This document shows positions 43,117 through 52,117 of a DNA stretch of 60,257 nt, in pieces; the first letter of the stretch is position 1; the number at the start of each line of letters is the position of its first letter. Below the pieces are notes generated by a model. That model was not told the DNA's origin and made no database searches. It saw only the letters and a program-made list of their open reading frames with translations. A program made the position numbers and the translations under genes. This DNA is from Phycisphaerae bacterium (GTDB lineage: Bacteria > Planctomycetota > Phycisphaerae > SM23-33): NCBI GenBank assembly GCA_011050235.1, contig DRGC01000096.1, forward strand, positions 1 through 60,257, read 5' to 3'.

Positions 43117-46100
43117 GTGTTTGAACGGGTATTGAACAATCCGCAGCTTCGCCAGGCCGTCGAGCGGTTGGCGCCGGGGGGGATGGTGCAGTTGGCCGGC
43201 GTGTGGGGGTCGTCGTCGGCGCTGCTGTCGGCGGCGGTGGGGCGGCTGGCCGATGCGCCGGTGTTGTTTGTGGCAAGGCACCTCGATGACGCCGACGAGC
43301 TGGCCGACGACGTTGAGATCATCTCGGGCCAGGTGGCGGGTCTCTTCCCGGCCTGGGAGACCGATGTCGCCGCCGACCACATCAGCGACGAGGTCGCCAC
43401 CGAGCGAGCGGGCATCTGCAACCTGCTGGCTCACCCGCCGGCCGGCCAGGAGCCGTTGCGGTTCGTCGTCGCGCCGGTGATGGCGCTGCTCCAGCCCGTC
43501 CCCTCGCCCGACGCCCTGGCCGCCGGGCGGCTGACGGTCGAGATCGGCGGCGAACTGGGTGTGGACGGCCTGGCCGAGTGGCTGGTGACGGCCGGCTACG
43601 AACCGGTCGATCAGGTCGACCAGCAGGGCGAGTTCGCCCGCCGCGGCGGGATCGTCGACGTCTTCCCGCCCGGGGCGCAGCAGGCTGTTCGCGTGGAGTT
43701 TTTCGGCGATTCCGTCGAGTCGATCCGCCACTTCGACCTGGACACGGCCCGCTCCAGCGACCAGATCGACGCGGTGGACCTGGCCAGCCTGTCGGTCGGC
43801 CGCGACGTCACCGGGGCCGGGAGCCTGCTGGATTACCTCCCGCCGGAGACCGTCATCTGCATCCACGAGCCGGCCGATGTCACCGAGCTGGCGATGCAGC
43901 TTTACGATCGGGCCGGGCCGACCTCCGAGGCGGCGATCGAGGTGGCGAGCGTGCCGTTGGCCGAGCCGGGCGCGATGTTCGAGGCGCTCAAGCGTTTCCG
44001 TTGCGTCACGATGCACAGCTTCCGCCCCAAGAGCGACCCCGGCGCGCTGAACCTGGGCATTCGATCGCTGGAGCGCCTGTCGACCAACATGCCCGAGGCG
44101 TTCGCCGAGCTGGACAAGCTGACGACCGTCGCCGACGTGTGGGTCTACTGCGAGAACCCCGCCGAGCAGAAGCGGTTCATCCAACTGCTCGGCGAGTACG
44201 GGGTCTCCGGTCACGGCCGAATGCGCACGGCCATCGGCCACCTGCGGAGCGGCTTCCACTGGCCCGACGAAGAGCTGGTCGTCGTCGGCCACCACGAGAT
44301 CTTCCACCGCTACGCCCACCGGCGCCGCGTTCGGCGCGTCCGCCCGGGCCGGCCGATCGAATCGCTGTCGGACCTGCACCACGGCGACCTGGTGGTGCAC
44401 GTGGCGCATGGCATCGCGAGGTTTGCGGGGCTGCGGATCCTCGAACGCGAGGGCGGCAAGGAGGAGTTTGTCACGCTGCGGTTCGCCGACAAAGCCCTCC
44501 TGCACGTCCCGGCCAGCCAGATCGACCTCGTGCAGAAATACATCGGCGCGCGCGGCCAGAGGCCCTCGCTGAGCACGCTGGGCGGCAAGGGGTGGCAGAA
44601 GCAGAAGGACCGCGTCAGCGAGGCCGTCAGGGACCTCGCCGCCGATATGCTCCGCACCCAGGCGATGCGCCAGGGGACCAAGGGCACGAGCTACCCGGTC
44701 GCGACCGAGTGGCAGCGGCAGTTCGGCGAGGAGTTCATCTACGCTGAGACCGAAGATCAGATTCGGACGATGGAGGATATCGATGCCGATATGGTCGCCG
44801 GGCGGCCCATGGACCGGCTGATCTGTGGCGACGTGGGGTTCGGCAAGACCGAGCTGGCGATGCGGGCGGCGTTCAAGACCGTCGAGGCCGGCCACCAGGC
44901 GGCGGTGCTCGTGCCGACGACGGTCCTGGCGGACCAGCACGCCCGCACCTTCACCGAGCGGTTCGCCGACTACCCAGTCGAGGTCGACGTGCTCAGCCGG
45001 TTCCGGACGGCCAAGGAGCAGGCCGACATCATCCGGCGAGCGGCCGAGGGGCGCATCGACATCCTGATCGGCACGCATCGGCTGCTCAGCGGCGACGTGC
45101 GGTTCGCCAGCCTCGGGCTGGTCGTCATCGACGAGGAGCAACGGTTCGGCGTCGAGCACAAGGAGCATCTCAAGCAGATGCGGGCGACCGTCGACGTGCT
45201 GACGATGACGGCGACGCCCATTCCGCGGACGCTGCACATGGCGCTGCTGGGCCTGCGGGATATCAGTTCGCTGGCGACCCCGCCGCTCGACCGCCGGGCG
45301 ATCCGCACCGAAGTCTGCGCGCACGACGAGGGCCTGATCCGCATGGCCATCCTTCGCGAGCTTAACCGCGACGGGCAGGTGTTTTTCGTGCACAACCGCG
45401 TGATGGATATCGAGTCGGTCGCCGACGACATCCGCGCCCTCGTACCCGAGGCCCGCGTGACCGCCGCCCACGGCCAGATGCACGAGCACGAACTGGAGGA
45501 GGCCATGCTGGCCTTTGTCCGCCGCGATGTGGACGTGCTGGTCTGCACGACCATCATCGAGTCGGGGTTGGATATCCCCACAGCCAACACGATGATCATC
45601 CAGGAGGCCGACCGGTTCGGCCTCAGCCAGCTGCACCAGCTTCGCGGGCGGGTGGGCCGCTATCGACACCGGGCGTTCTGCTACCTGCTGCTGCCGCGGC
45701 GGCGGACGCTGTCGTCGGTGGCGGCCAAGCGCCTCAAGGCGATCGAGGAGTTCTCCGACCTGGGGGCGGGGTTCCAGATCGCCATGCGCGACCTGGAGAT
45801 CCGCGGGGCGGGCAACATTCTCGGCCGCGAGCAGAGCGGCCACATCGCCATCGTCGGCTACGAGTTGTACTGCCAACTTCTGGAGCAGTCGGTCCGCGCC
45901 CTGCAGGGCAAGGAGCCCATCGTGCGCTGCGACGTGCACGTGGAGCTCGGCGTGGAGGCCTACATTCCGCGGCCCTACGTGGTATCGGATCGTCAGCGGA
46001 TGGAGCTCTACCGCCGGCTGGCCCGCTGCGCGGATGTCGACGACGTGGATCAACTGCGAGACGACCTGGCCGATGCATTTGGGGCGCCCCCGCCAGAGGT

Positions 46101-46362
46101 GCAGACGCTGCTGGATGTGGCCGAGATCCGCGTGCTGGCGGCGGCGGCCGGCATCGAGAGCATCATTCGCCAGGGCCCGGACCTGGTCTTCACCGTTGGC
46201 GATTTCAGGACGGCCGAGCCCGTCTTCAGTGGGGCCGTCGGGACGGTTCGCCTGCCCGACGACCACACCGCCCACTGGCGCCTGCCGCCCGCCTGCCTCG
46301 AGATGCCCACGCTGCTCAGCGTCCTGCGAAAGCGGTTGAGGCAGGGCGTCCAGACGGTATAA
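43117..46362 (+). CDS. mfd: transcription-repair coupling factor Mfd
   Basis: A 1081-residue protein that removes stalled RNA polymerase and recruits UvrA. In order: a UvrB-like N-terminal region with QQGEFARRGGIVDVFPPG, the RNA polymerase interaction domain with GDLVVHVAHGIARFAG, and the helicase core with Walker A GDVGFGKTELAMRAAF, the DEEQ box VVIDEEQRFGVEHKE, TATPIPRTLHMALLG, VHNRV, and the RecG-like TTIIESGLDIPTANT with QLRGRVGRYRHRAFCYLL. A C-terminal domain follows. Slightly shorter than the E. coli protein (~1148). Start is GTG 43117. A 182-bp gap with no clear promoter precedes it. Confidence 0.95.
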   Translation: MFERVLNNPQLRQAVERLAPGGMVQLAGVWGSSSALLSAAVGRLADAPVLFVARHLDDADELADDVEIISGQVAGLFPAWETDVAADHISDEVATERAGICNLLAHPPAGQEPLRFVVAPVMALLQPVPSPDALAAGRLTVEIGGELGVDGLAEWLVTAGYEPVDQVDQQGEFARRGGIVDVFPPGAQQAVRVEFFGDSVESIRHFDLDTARSSDQIDAVDLASLSVGRDVTGAGSLLDYLPPETVICIHEPADVTELAMQLYDRAGPTSEAAIEVASVPLAEPGAMFEALKRFRCVTMHSFRPKSDPGALNLGIRSLERLSTNMPEAFAELDKLTTVADVWVYCENPAEQKRFIQLLGEYGVSGHGRMRTAIGHLRSGFHWPDEELVVVGHHEIFHRYAHRRRVRRVRPGRPIESLSDLHHGDLVVHVAHGIARFAGLRILEREGGKEEFVTLRFADKALLHVPASQIDLVQKYIGARGQRPSLSTLGGKGWQKQKDRVSEAVRDLAADMLRTQAMRQGTKGTSYPVATEWQRQFGEEFIYAETEDQIRTMEDIDADMVAGRPMDRLICGDVGFGKTELAMRAAFKTVEAGHQAAVLVPTTVLADQHARTFTERFADYPVEVDVLSRFRTAKEQADIIRRAAEGRIDILIGTHRLLSGDVRFASLGLVVIDEEQRFGVEHKEHLKQMRATVDVLTMTATPIPRTLHMALLGLRDISSLATPPLDRRAIRTEVCAHDEGLIRMAILRELNRDGQVFFVHNRVMDIESVADDIRALVPEARVTAAHGQMHEHELEEAMLAFVRRDVDVLVCTTIIESGLDIPTANTMIIQEADRFGLSQLHQLRGRVGRYRHRAFCYLLLPRRRTLSSVAAKRLKAIEEFSDLGAGFQIAMRDLEIRGAGNILGREQSGHIAIVGYELYCQLLEQSVRALQGKEPIVRCDVHVELGVEAYIPRPYVVSDRQRMELYRRLARCADVDDVDQLRDDLADAFGAPPPEVQTLLDVAEIRVLAAAAGIESIIRQGPDLVFTVGDFRTAEPVFSGAVGTVRLPDDHTAHWRLPPACLEMPTLLSVLRKRLRQGVQTV

Positions 46363-46395
46363 TGCCGGCGGTATTTGGCCTGGATCGTATCCCGA

Positions 46396-48096
46396 ATGAA
46401 TAAAATCTCGACTGGATGTCGGTGTATCTTGCTGGCGCTGCTGGTGTCGATCGGCTGTGACGGGGCCGACCTGACGAGTTCCGAGTGGCAGTGGTTCAAG
46501 TCGCGCAAGAAGAGCACCCCCGTGACGCCGCCAACATACGTGGCGCCGTCGAGCGATGTATCCCCCATGCCGCCCGAAGGTGACGGCGATGGGGCGCGCG
46601 CCGATGCGGCCGAGGGTATCTCGGATGAGGATCTCTCAGCTGACGCCACCCTTGAAAGCGAAGAGGGCGTGATTGTCCCGTGGGACCAGTTGGCCGCCGC
46701 CGAGCGCGCCGCCGCCGCGCCATTGTCGGGGGCCGGCGCGACGGCTGTCGAGGCGCCCCCGACAGATCCGCCTACACCGGCGGAGGCAGGCGAGTTGCTT
46801 CGCCGCCGACCCGTTGGGCCCCATGAAGGGTCCCTCGACGCCGGCCTTGACCGTGACGTTGACGCCGACGCCGAAGAGACAGACAAAGACCCGGCAGTCG
46901 GCAGCGATGAGGTGGCGACCGACATCGGCCAATTACTGACCGATCTGGCCGACGACGACGAAGGGGCCGCCGATGATGACGCCGGCGAAGACGCCGGGAC
47001 AGACGAGGCCGACGTTGACGATGCGGCGGCTGAACCATCGTCCCGCCCAGACCCGGATGATGAGGTCGACGATCCGACCACGGGGCCGGGGGAGTTGGTG
47101 GCGGCGTCGATGGTCCAGATCAACGATCGGTTCATCACCGTCGATGACGTTCTGCGGCCGCTGCATGGGCGGTTGCTGACGCTGGAGCGTCCGCCGCGCG
47201 AGGAAGATTTTCGCCGGCAGGTGCAGGGGCTGATCGTCTCGGAGCTGCGCCGCCAGGCCAGCGAAACGCTGGTCCTGATCGAGGCCGAGCGGACCATGTC
47301 CGACGGGCATAAGGAACTGATCGACAAGGAAATGGACCGAACGCTTCGGGAGATGATCGCCCGGTCAGGCGGCAGCAAAAAGGCGCTGGAGCGGCAGTGT
47401 CGCCAGCGGCACACCACGCTGGAAGATCTGTTGGCCGATCAGCGGAAGCGACTGATCACGCGGAGCTTTCTGCGGCAGAAGATCGAACCGGCCATTGTCA
47501 TCAACCGGCGCATGCTGCTGGCGTATTACCGCACGCACCGGAAGGAGTTCACCGAGAAGCGGAAAGTCCAGATGCAGATCATCGCCCTGCCGGTGGAGGG
47601 CTTCCTCCCCGACAGCGACGAGCCGCCGACGGAGGTGGATCGCCAACTTGCCCGGGCCCGCGCCCGCAAAGAGATCGAGCGGGCGGCCGCCGAGATCGAG
47701 GCCGGTGTGGACTTCGGCCGGGTCGCGCGCAAATATTCTCGCGGCATCAAGCGCGACGAGGGCGGCGTCTGGCCGGTGCTGACGGAGGGCAGTTTTCGCG
47801 AGACCGCCGTTCAGCGCAACGCGCTGCGGATCAAGCGGGGTGAGGTGTGCGGCATCATCGAGACGCCCAGTGGCTACTACATCGTCAAGACGCTGCGGAT
47901 CATTCGAGGCAAGACGATCAGCTTCGAAGACGCCCAAAAAGGGATCGACGAAAAACTCCGCGATCAGCAGTACACACGGCGGAGCGACGAATACTTCAAG
48001 AAGCTTCTGGCGGAGGCCACGATCGCCGAATCGCCGCAATTCCTGATCGATGCGGTCGATCAGGCTGTCCGCCTCTACTGGCGCCGGTCGCGCTGA
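46396..48096 (+). CDS. parvulin-type peptidyl-prolyl isomerase lipoprotein
   Basis: A 566-residue protein. The N-terminal signal (residues 1-23, ILLALLVSIGCDG) ends in a lipoprotein-like cysteine. Residues ~30-235 are an acidic, low-complexity region rich in Asp, Glu, Ala and Pro (for example DEEDGA-type stretches). A SurA-like helical part follows (MVQINDRFITVDDVLRPLHG to RRMLLAYYRTHRKEFTEKR), then a parvulin/PpiC domain with KVQMQIIALPVE, GVDFGRVARKYSRG and GEVCGIIETPSGYYIVKTL. It would assist folding of exported proteins. It lies 33 bp after mfd on the same strand. Confidence 0.85.
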   Translation: MNKISTGCRCILLALLVSIGCDGADLTSSEWQWFKSRKKSTPVTPPTYVAPSSDVSPMPPEGDGDGARADAAEGISDEDLSADATLESEEGVIVPWDQLAAAERAAAAPLSGAGATAVEAPPTDPPTPAEAGELLRRRPVGPHEGSLDAGLDRDVDADAEETDKDPAVGSDEVATDIGQLLTDLADDDEGAADDDAGEDAGTDEADVDDAAAEPSSRPDPDDEVDDPTTGPGELVAASMVQINDRFITVDDVLRPLHGRLLTLERPPREEDFRRQVQGLIVSELRRQASETLVLIEAERTMSDGHKELIDKEMDRTLREMIARSGGSKKALERQCRQRHTTLEDLLADQRKRLITRSFLRQKIEPAIVINRRMLLAYYRTHRKEFTEKRKVQMQIIALPVEGFLPDSDEPPTEVDRQLARARARKEIERAAAEIEAGVDFGRVARKYSRGIKRDEGGVWPVLTEGSFRETAVQRNALRIKRGEVCGIIETPSGYYIVKTLRIIRGKTISFEDAQKGIDEKLRDQQYTRRSDEYFKKLLAEATIAESPQFLIDAVDQAVRLYWRRSR

Positions 48097-48123
48097 GGGC
48101 GGATACGGTCAGGTGGGTGTGCG

Positions 48124-49173
48124 TCAATTCCGGTCGAGGATGTCCAGTCCCTTTCGGGTGGATTCCTGGCCGTCCCAGGGGTGGTCCTTGACGGCCTGGA
48201 CGATGTCGGTGGCCAGTTGGACGGCCGCGAAGCCGTCAGCGGCGGAGACGACCGGCGGGGCGCCCTCGATGACGGTCCGGCGAAAGGCCTCGGCCTGGCG
48301 GCGCAGGGGCTCGACCGACTCGTCGATCGTCAATTCCTCGATCTTCAACAGCGAGCGGTAGTCGACGGACTCGGCCAGTTCGGCCAGATCGTCGAGGTCC
48401 ATTGTGCGGGCCATTTGGATCAGGTCGAGGTTGGCCTCCTTGGTGACGACGATGCCGAGTTTCCTGCCATAGTCGACCGAGACATATGCGTTCTCAGAGA
48501 AGATCCTCATCTTCCGCTCGGTCTTGATGGCCAGCCGGCTGGCGGTGACGTTGGCGACGCACCCGTCGCCGAACGACAGCCGAGCGTTGCAGATATCCTC
48601 GTGGCGGCCGAGGACGTTGACGCCCACCGCGTCGATCCGGTCGACGCCGCCGCTGGCCATCATCAGCACCAGGTCGAGGTCGTGGATCATCATGTCGAAT
48701 ACCACGCCGATGTCGGCCGAGCGGAACGTGAACGGACTGATGCGGTGCGCCTCGATGAACTTTGGGTGGATGTCGTACTTCTGCATGCTCAGGACGGCGG
48801 GGTTGAACCGTTCGGTATGGCCGACCTGGACGCTGGCGTTGTGGGTCTGGGCGAGGTCGAGCAGTTCCTTGGCAGCTGCGGCGGTGTCGGCGAGGGGTTT
48901 TTCGATCAGGAGGCTCTTGCCGGCCTCGAGGAACGGGCGGGCCGCCTCGAGGTGCTTGACGGTCGGTACGGCGATCACGGCGGCATCGACCATGTCGACG
49001 GCCTCGGCGGGGTCGAACAGGGCCTTGCACCCTCGCTGTTTGGCGACCGCCTTGGCGGTGGCCTGATTGATGTCCACGACGCAGACGAGTTCGACGTCTG
49101 TCATGTCGTTCAGGACGCGGGCGTGCAGCTTGCCCATGCGTCCGGCGCCGATGACGGCGACGCGGCAGCTCAT
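48124..49173 (-). CDS. Gfo/Idh/MocA-family oxidoreductase in the lipid A operon
   Basis: A 349-residue NAD(P)-dependent dehydrogenase. The Rossmann loop VAVIGAGRMGKLHARVL opens the protein, EKPLA lies near residue 92, and GHTERFNPA precedes the active-site region IHDLDLVLMM. In several bacteria a Gfo/Idh enzyme (GnnA) next to lpxA oxidises UDP-GlcNAc to its 3-keto form for amide-linked lipid A. Here the gene shares an ATGA overlap with the LpxA-like gene, so a related role is plausible. The usual partner aminotransferase (GnnB) is not seen in the operon, so an alternative sugar substrate is possible. Confidence 0.85.
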   Translation of the reverse strand: MSCRVAVIGAGRMGKLHARVLNDMTDVELVCVVDINQATAKAVAKQRGCKALFDPAEAVDMVDAAVIAVPTVKHLEAARPFLEAGKSLLIEKPLADTAAAAKELLDLAQTHNASVQVGHTERFNPAVLSMQKYDIHPKFIEAHRISPFTFRSADIGVVFDMMIHDLDLVLMMASGGVDRIDAVGVNVLGRHEDICNARLSFGDGCVANVTASRLAIKTERKMRIFSENAYVSVDYGRKLGIVVTKEANLDLIQMARTMDLDDLAELAESVDYRSLLKIEELTIDESVEPLRRQAEAFRRTVIEGAPPVVSAADGFAAVQLATDIVQAVKDHPWDGQESTRKGLDILDRN

Positions 49174-50048
49174 AGGACGGCCCTCCGGGCGTCAGCTAGT
49201 TGTTCAGGGGTGAGAAACTGTTCCGCTTCGGGCGGGAGTTTGCCTCGGAAGCGTTCGCGATTTCGGCCGAACTTGCCCTCGAGGCTGCGCTGGCAGAACT
49301 CGCACAACTGTTCCACCTCGCCCTCGACGCCCAGATCGACCAATTGCTCGATCTTGGTTTGCAGGGCGGCTTCATCTTCGAAGAGTTCGGCCATGGCCTG
49401 GCGGAGGTCGGTCTGCTCTTCGTCGCTCAGGCCGGCCGCTATCAGGCCGTCTTCATGAATGCCCACGACCGACGGGGCGGCCTGGGGGGACTTGGCTTGA
49501 AAAACGGTGAAGGGGGGCACGTCCCGGCGGATGGGGGTCTTGGGCTGGACGCGGGCGAACCGTCCGATGGTCACGAAGTGGTGGGCGCCGCTGTCGGCGC
49601 CGACGATGGCGCCCGTTTCGACGCGGACATGGCCGGCGATCAGGGCGTTGACGCCAAGGAAGGTGCGGTCGTCCACGTAGCAGTCGTGGGCGACGTGCGA
49701 GTCGGCCTCCAGCGTATTGTCGTCGCCGATGCGCGTCAGGTAGCCGCCGACTTCGGTGCCGATGTGGACCGTGACGCGCTGGCCGAGACGGTTGCGGTGG
49801 CCGATGATCAACAGCGTGTCGCCGCCGACGTATTTGAGGTCCTGTGGGATCTCGCCCAGGACGCACCCCTCGCCGATGAGGTTGCCCGAGCCGATGGTGG
49901 TGCTGCCCACGACGGTGACGGACTGTTCGAGTACCGTGCCCGGGCCGATGGTGACGGCCGGGCCGATCACGCAGTGCGAACCGATGATCGCATCGGGCGC
50001 GATCTGGGCCGACGGGTCGACTTCTCGAATGACGCGCACCTCAGCCAC
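49170..50048 (-). CDS. lpxA: LpxA-type acyltransferase with intact catalytic histidine
   Basis: A 292-residue left-handed beta-helix protein. It matches E. coli LpxA in IPQDLKYVGGDTLLIIGHRN and in TLEADSHVAHDCYVDDR, where the second His of HVAHDC is the LpxA catalytic base. The C-terminal part beyond ~200 departs from LpxA: it lacks the GLKRRGF-type helices and has instead ELFEDEAALQTKIEQLVDLG and EQLCEFCQRSLEGKFGRN. It would transfer a 3-hydroxyacyl chain from ACP to UDP-GlcNAc or a 3-amino derivative. The start is GTG 50048 (GGAG six bases upstream), overlapping the upstream gene by 8 bp. Confidence 0.8.
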   Translation of the reverse strand: MAEVRVIREVDPSAQIAPDAIIGSHCVIGPAVTIGPGTVLEQSVTVVGSTTIGSGNLIGEGCVLGEIPQDLKYVGGDTLLIIGHRNRLGQRVTVHIGTEVGGYLTRIGDDNTLEADSHVAHDCYVDDRTFLGVNALIAGHVRVETGAIVGADSGAHHFVTIGRFARVQPKTPIRRDVPPFTVFQAKSPQAAPSVVGIHEDGLIAAGLSDEEQTDLRQAMAELFEDEAALQTKIEQLVDLGVEGEVEQLCEFCQRSLEGKFGRNRERFRGKLPPEAEQFLTPEQLADARRAVL

Positions 50049-50808
50049 GTTTGTCTCCGTCGGCGATGGCCTTGAGGGCCTGACGCACGTGCAGGTTGGT
50101 GTTCGAATCGTCCAACAATCGTTCGATGATGACGGGATCGGGCTGGCGGTTGTCGCCATTGTAGAGATCGCGGTAGGCGCGCTTCAGTGCGCGGATGTCG
50201 TCTTCGCCGAACCCGCACCGCTGCAGCAGACGGGTGTTGATGCCGCGGACGCGGAACGGGTCGCCGTCGAGCATGGCGAACGGCGGCGCGTGGCCGTCGA
50301 CGCGCGTGTAGGAGCTGATAAACGAATATGAGCCGACCCGCGCGCCGGGTTCCACCAGCGACAGGCCGCTGCTACGGGCGTAGTCTTCCAGGACGGCGTT
50401 GGCCGAGACGATCGTGCGGTTGGCGAGCACAACGTGGCTGCCGACCGCTGCGCCCGGGCCGATCCGGCAGGCGATCATAATGAGGCAATTGTTGCCGAGG
50501 GACGTCGTGCCGGTCTTGCCGGCGGCGATGACGACCTGCTCGCGAAGGTTGTTGGCCTGGCCGATCTTGATCTTCCCGCGCGCGTTGTCGTCATCCGATC
50601 GGCCGATTACGGCGCCGGGAAAGATATGATTGTCCCGTCCGATGGTCGTTCGCCCGGCGATGAAGACGTCGTTCTCGACGATCGTCCCGGCGCCGATCCG
50701 GACATCCGGCCCGATGTAGGTGAACGGGCCGACGATGACGTTATCGGCGAGCTTGCTGGACTCGACCGTTGCGTGCGGGGAAATGGTGGCCATAGTGGTG
50801 ACGTGCAC
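50041..50808 (-). CDS. LpxA homologue lacking the catalytic histidine
   Basis: A 255-residue beta-helix protein that aligns with E. coli LpxA from MATISPHATVESSKLADN to the C-terminal helices (GINTRLLQRCGFGEDDIRALK, matching GLKRRGFSREAITAIR). At the position of E. coli NAHIAHDC it reads IACRIGPG, so the catalytic His125 equivalent is a Gly. The protein is therefore unlikely to be an acyltransferase by the standard mechanism. It may be a regulatory or structural partner of the catalytic copy, with which it overlaps by 8 bp. GTG 50808 has GAGGG a few bases before it; ATG 50793 gives the family-typical N-terminus and is an equal alternative. Confidence 0.75.
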   Translation of the reverse strand: MHVTTMATISPHATVESSKLADNVIVGPFTYIGPDVRIGAGTIVENDVFIAGRTTIGRDNHIFPGAVIGRSDDDNARGKIKIGQANNLREQVVIAAGKTGTTSLGNNCLIMIACRIGPGAAVGSHVVLANRTIVSANAVLEDYARSSGLSLVEPGARVGSYSFISSYTRVDGHAPPFAMLDGDPFRVRGINTRLLQRCGFGEDDIRALKRAYRDLYNGDNRQPDPVIIERLLDDSNTNLHVRQALKAIADGDKRG

Positions 50809-50815
50809 GGGACCC

Positions 50816-52117
50816 TCAGGCCGGTTCGGCGTCGACGAGCATGAACTTGATTTCGGCTTCGGCGGCGACTTCGTTATCCACGAGCGCGCGGCAACGGCAG
50901 TGCCCGGTGCGCGGCCTGACGTGAACGGCCTCGGCCTCGAGGATCAACTGGTCGCCGGGGCGCACGGGGCGCCGCATCTTGACACGGTCCATGCTCAGCA
51001 GCACCGCCACCTTGCCGGCGTGCTCGAGACGGCGGCTGAGCAGGAGGCCCGACAACTGGGCCATTGCCTCCAGGATCATCACGCCGGGCATGATGGGCTG
51101 GGAGGGGTAGTGGCCCTGAAAGTATGGCTCGTTGATCGTGACGTTCTTGATGCCGATGGCGCGAGTGTCGCCCTCCAGCGACAGCAGGCGGTCGACCATC
51201 AGGAACGGATACCGGTGCGGCAGCAGGCGCATGATTTTGCGGACGTCGAGCACCGGTTCGCTCATCTGGGTCGAAGCCCGTTCGATGGCGATGGCCTCGG
51301 CGAGCTTGTGGATGAGCTTATGGTTCAGTTCGTGCCCGCTCTTATAGGCGACAATCCGCCCGCGAAGCCGTCTGCCCAGCAGGGCCAGATCGCCGATCAG
51401 ATCGCTGATCTTGTGTCGGACGTGCTCGTCGTCAAACCGCAGAGCGTTATCGATGGGCCCGTTGGGCCCCATGATGAGGACATCGTGAGGCGTCAGGTGG
51501 GCGCCGATGCCCTGGGCCTGAAAGACGCGGGCCTCTTCCTCCAGCGAGAACGTCCGGGCGGGGGCGATCTGGGAGGCGAAGTTGTCCTTGTCCAGTCGAA
51601 AGCCCAGCACCTGCCGGCCGATACTGGGGACGTCGCCGTAGTCGAGGTCGTAGAGAATATCGAGACAGTCGGTCGGGCCGGGCAGAGCGGCGAGCATGGC
51701 GTCGTTTTCAGAGACGGCGATCGGCTCGGTGACCATGAAAACTTTCTGCTCGGCGGATTGCTCCTGGATGCCGGCCTGCTGGAGGGCCTGGACGAACAGC
51801 AGGGCCGACCCGTCGGTGGAGGGCGTCTCGGCGGCGGACAGTTCGATGCGGACGTTGTCGATCCCCATGCCGCTGACGGCGGCCAGCACGTGCTCGACGG
51901 TTTCCACGACGGCGTGGTCCTGCTCGAGGCTCGTTCGCCGCGGGCGTTTGGGGACGTTGGCGATGTCAGCGACGATCGGCGTGGGCTCGTTGGCGCGGAT
52001 GAAGACAATGCCCGTATCCGGCTCGGCGGGGGCGAATCGCAAGGTGCAGGGCTGACCGCTGAACAGACTTCGGCCATCGACGGTGACGGGCGTCTTGATG
52101 GTCTTTTGGCGGTTCAT
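50816..52117 (-). CDS. lpxC-fabZ: fused LpxC deacetylase and FabZ dehydratase
   Basis: A 433-residue fusion. Residues ~1-285 are LpxC, which deacetylates UDP-3-O-acyl-GlcNAc. The zinc site is visible in VVETVEHVLAAVSGMGIDNV (first His) and in HVRHKISDLIGDLALLGR (His and Asp), with the later GHELNHKL. Residues ~295-433 are FabZ, the 3-hydroxyacyl-ACP dehydratase: LLPHRYPFLMVDR (catalytic His) and GHYPSQPIMPGVMILEAMAQ (catalytic Glu). LpxC-FabZ fusions are known in several phyla outside proteobacteria. The start ATG at 52117 overlaps the stop of lpxD as ATGA. Confidence 0.93.
   Translation of the reverse strand: MNRQKTIKTPVTVDGRSLFSGQPCTLRFAPAEPDTGIVFIRANEPTPIVADIANVPKRPRRTSLEQDHAVVETVEHVLAAVSGMGIDNVRIELSAAETPSTDGSALLFVQALQQAGIQEQSAEQKVFMVTEPIAVSENDAMLAALPGPTDCLDILYDLDYGDVPSIGRQVLGFRLDKDNFASQIAPARTFSLEEEARVFQAQGIGAHLTPHDVLIMGPNGPIDNALRFDDEHVRHKISDLIGDLALLGRRLRGRIVAYKSGHELNHKLIHKLAEAIAIERASTQMSEPVLDVRKIMRLLPHRYPFLMVDRLLSLEGDTRAIGIKNVTINEPYFQGHYPSQPIMPGVMILEAMAQLSGLLLSRRLEHAGKVAVLLSMDRVKMRRPVRPGDQLILEAEAVHVRPRTGHCRCRALVDNEVAAEAEIKFMLVDAEPA

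Noticed and set aside
42922-46275. Open frame of 1117 codons on the minus strand opposite mfd
   Set aside because: It is the antisense of a certain mfd gene. Such frames are common in GC-rich genes, and its translation is Arg/Asp/Gly-rich without any motif.
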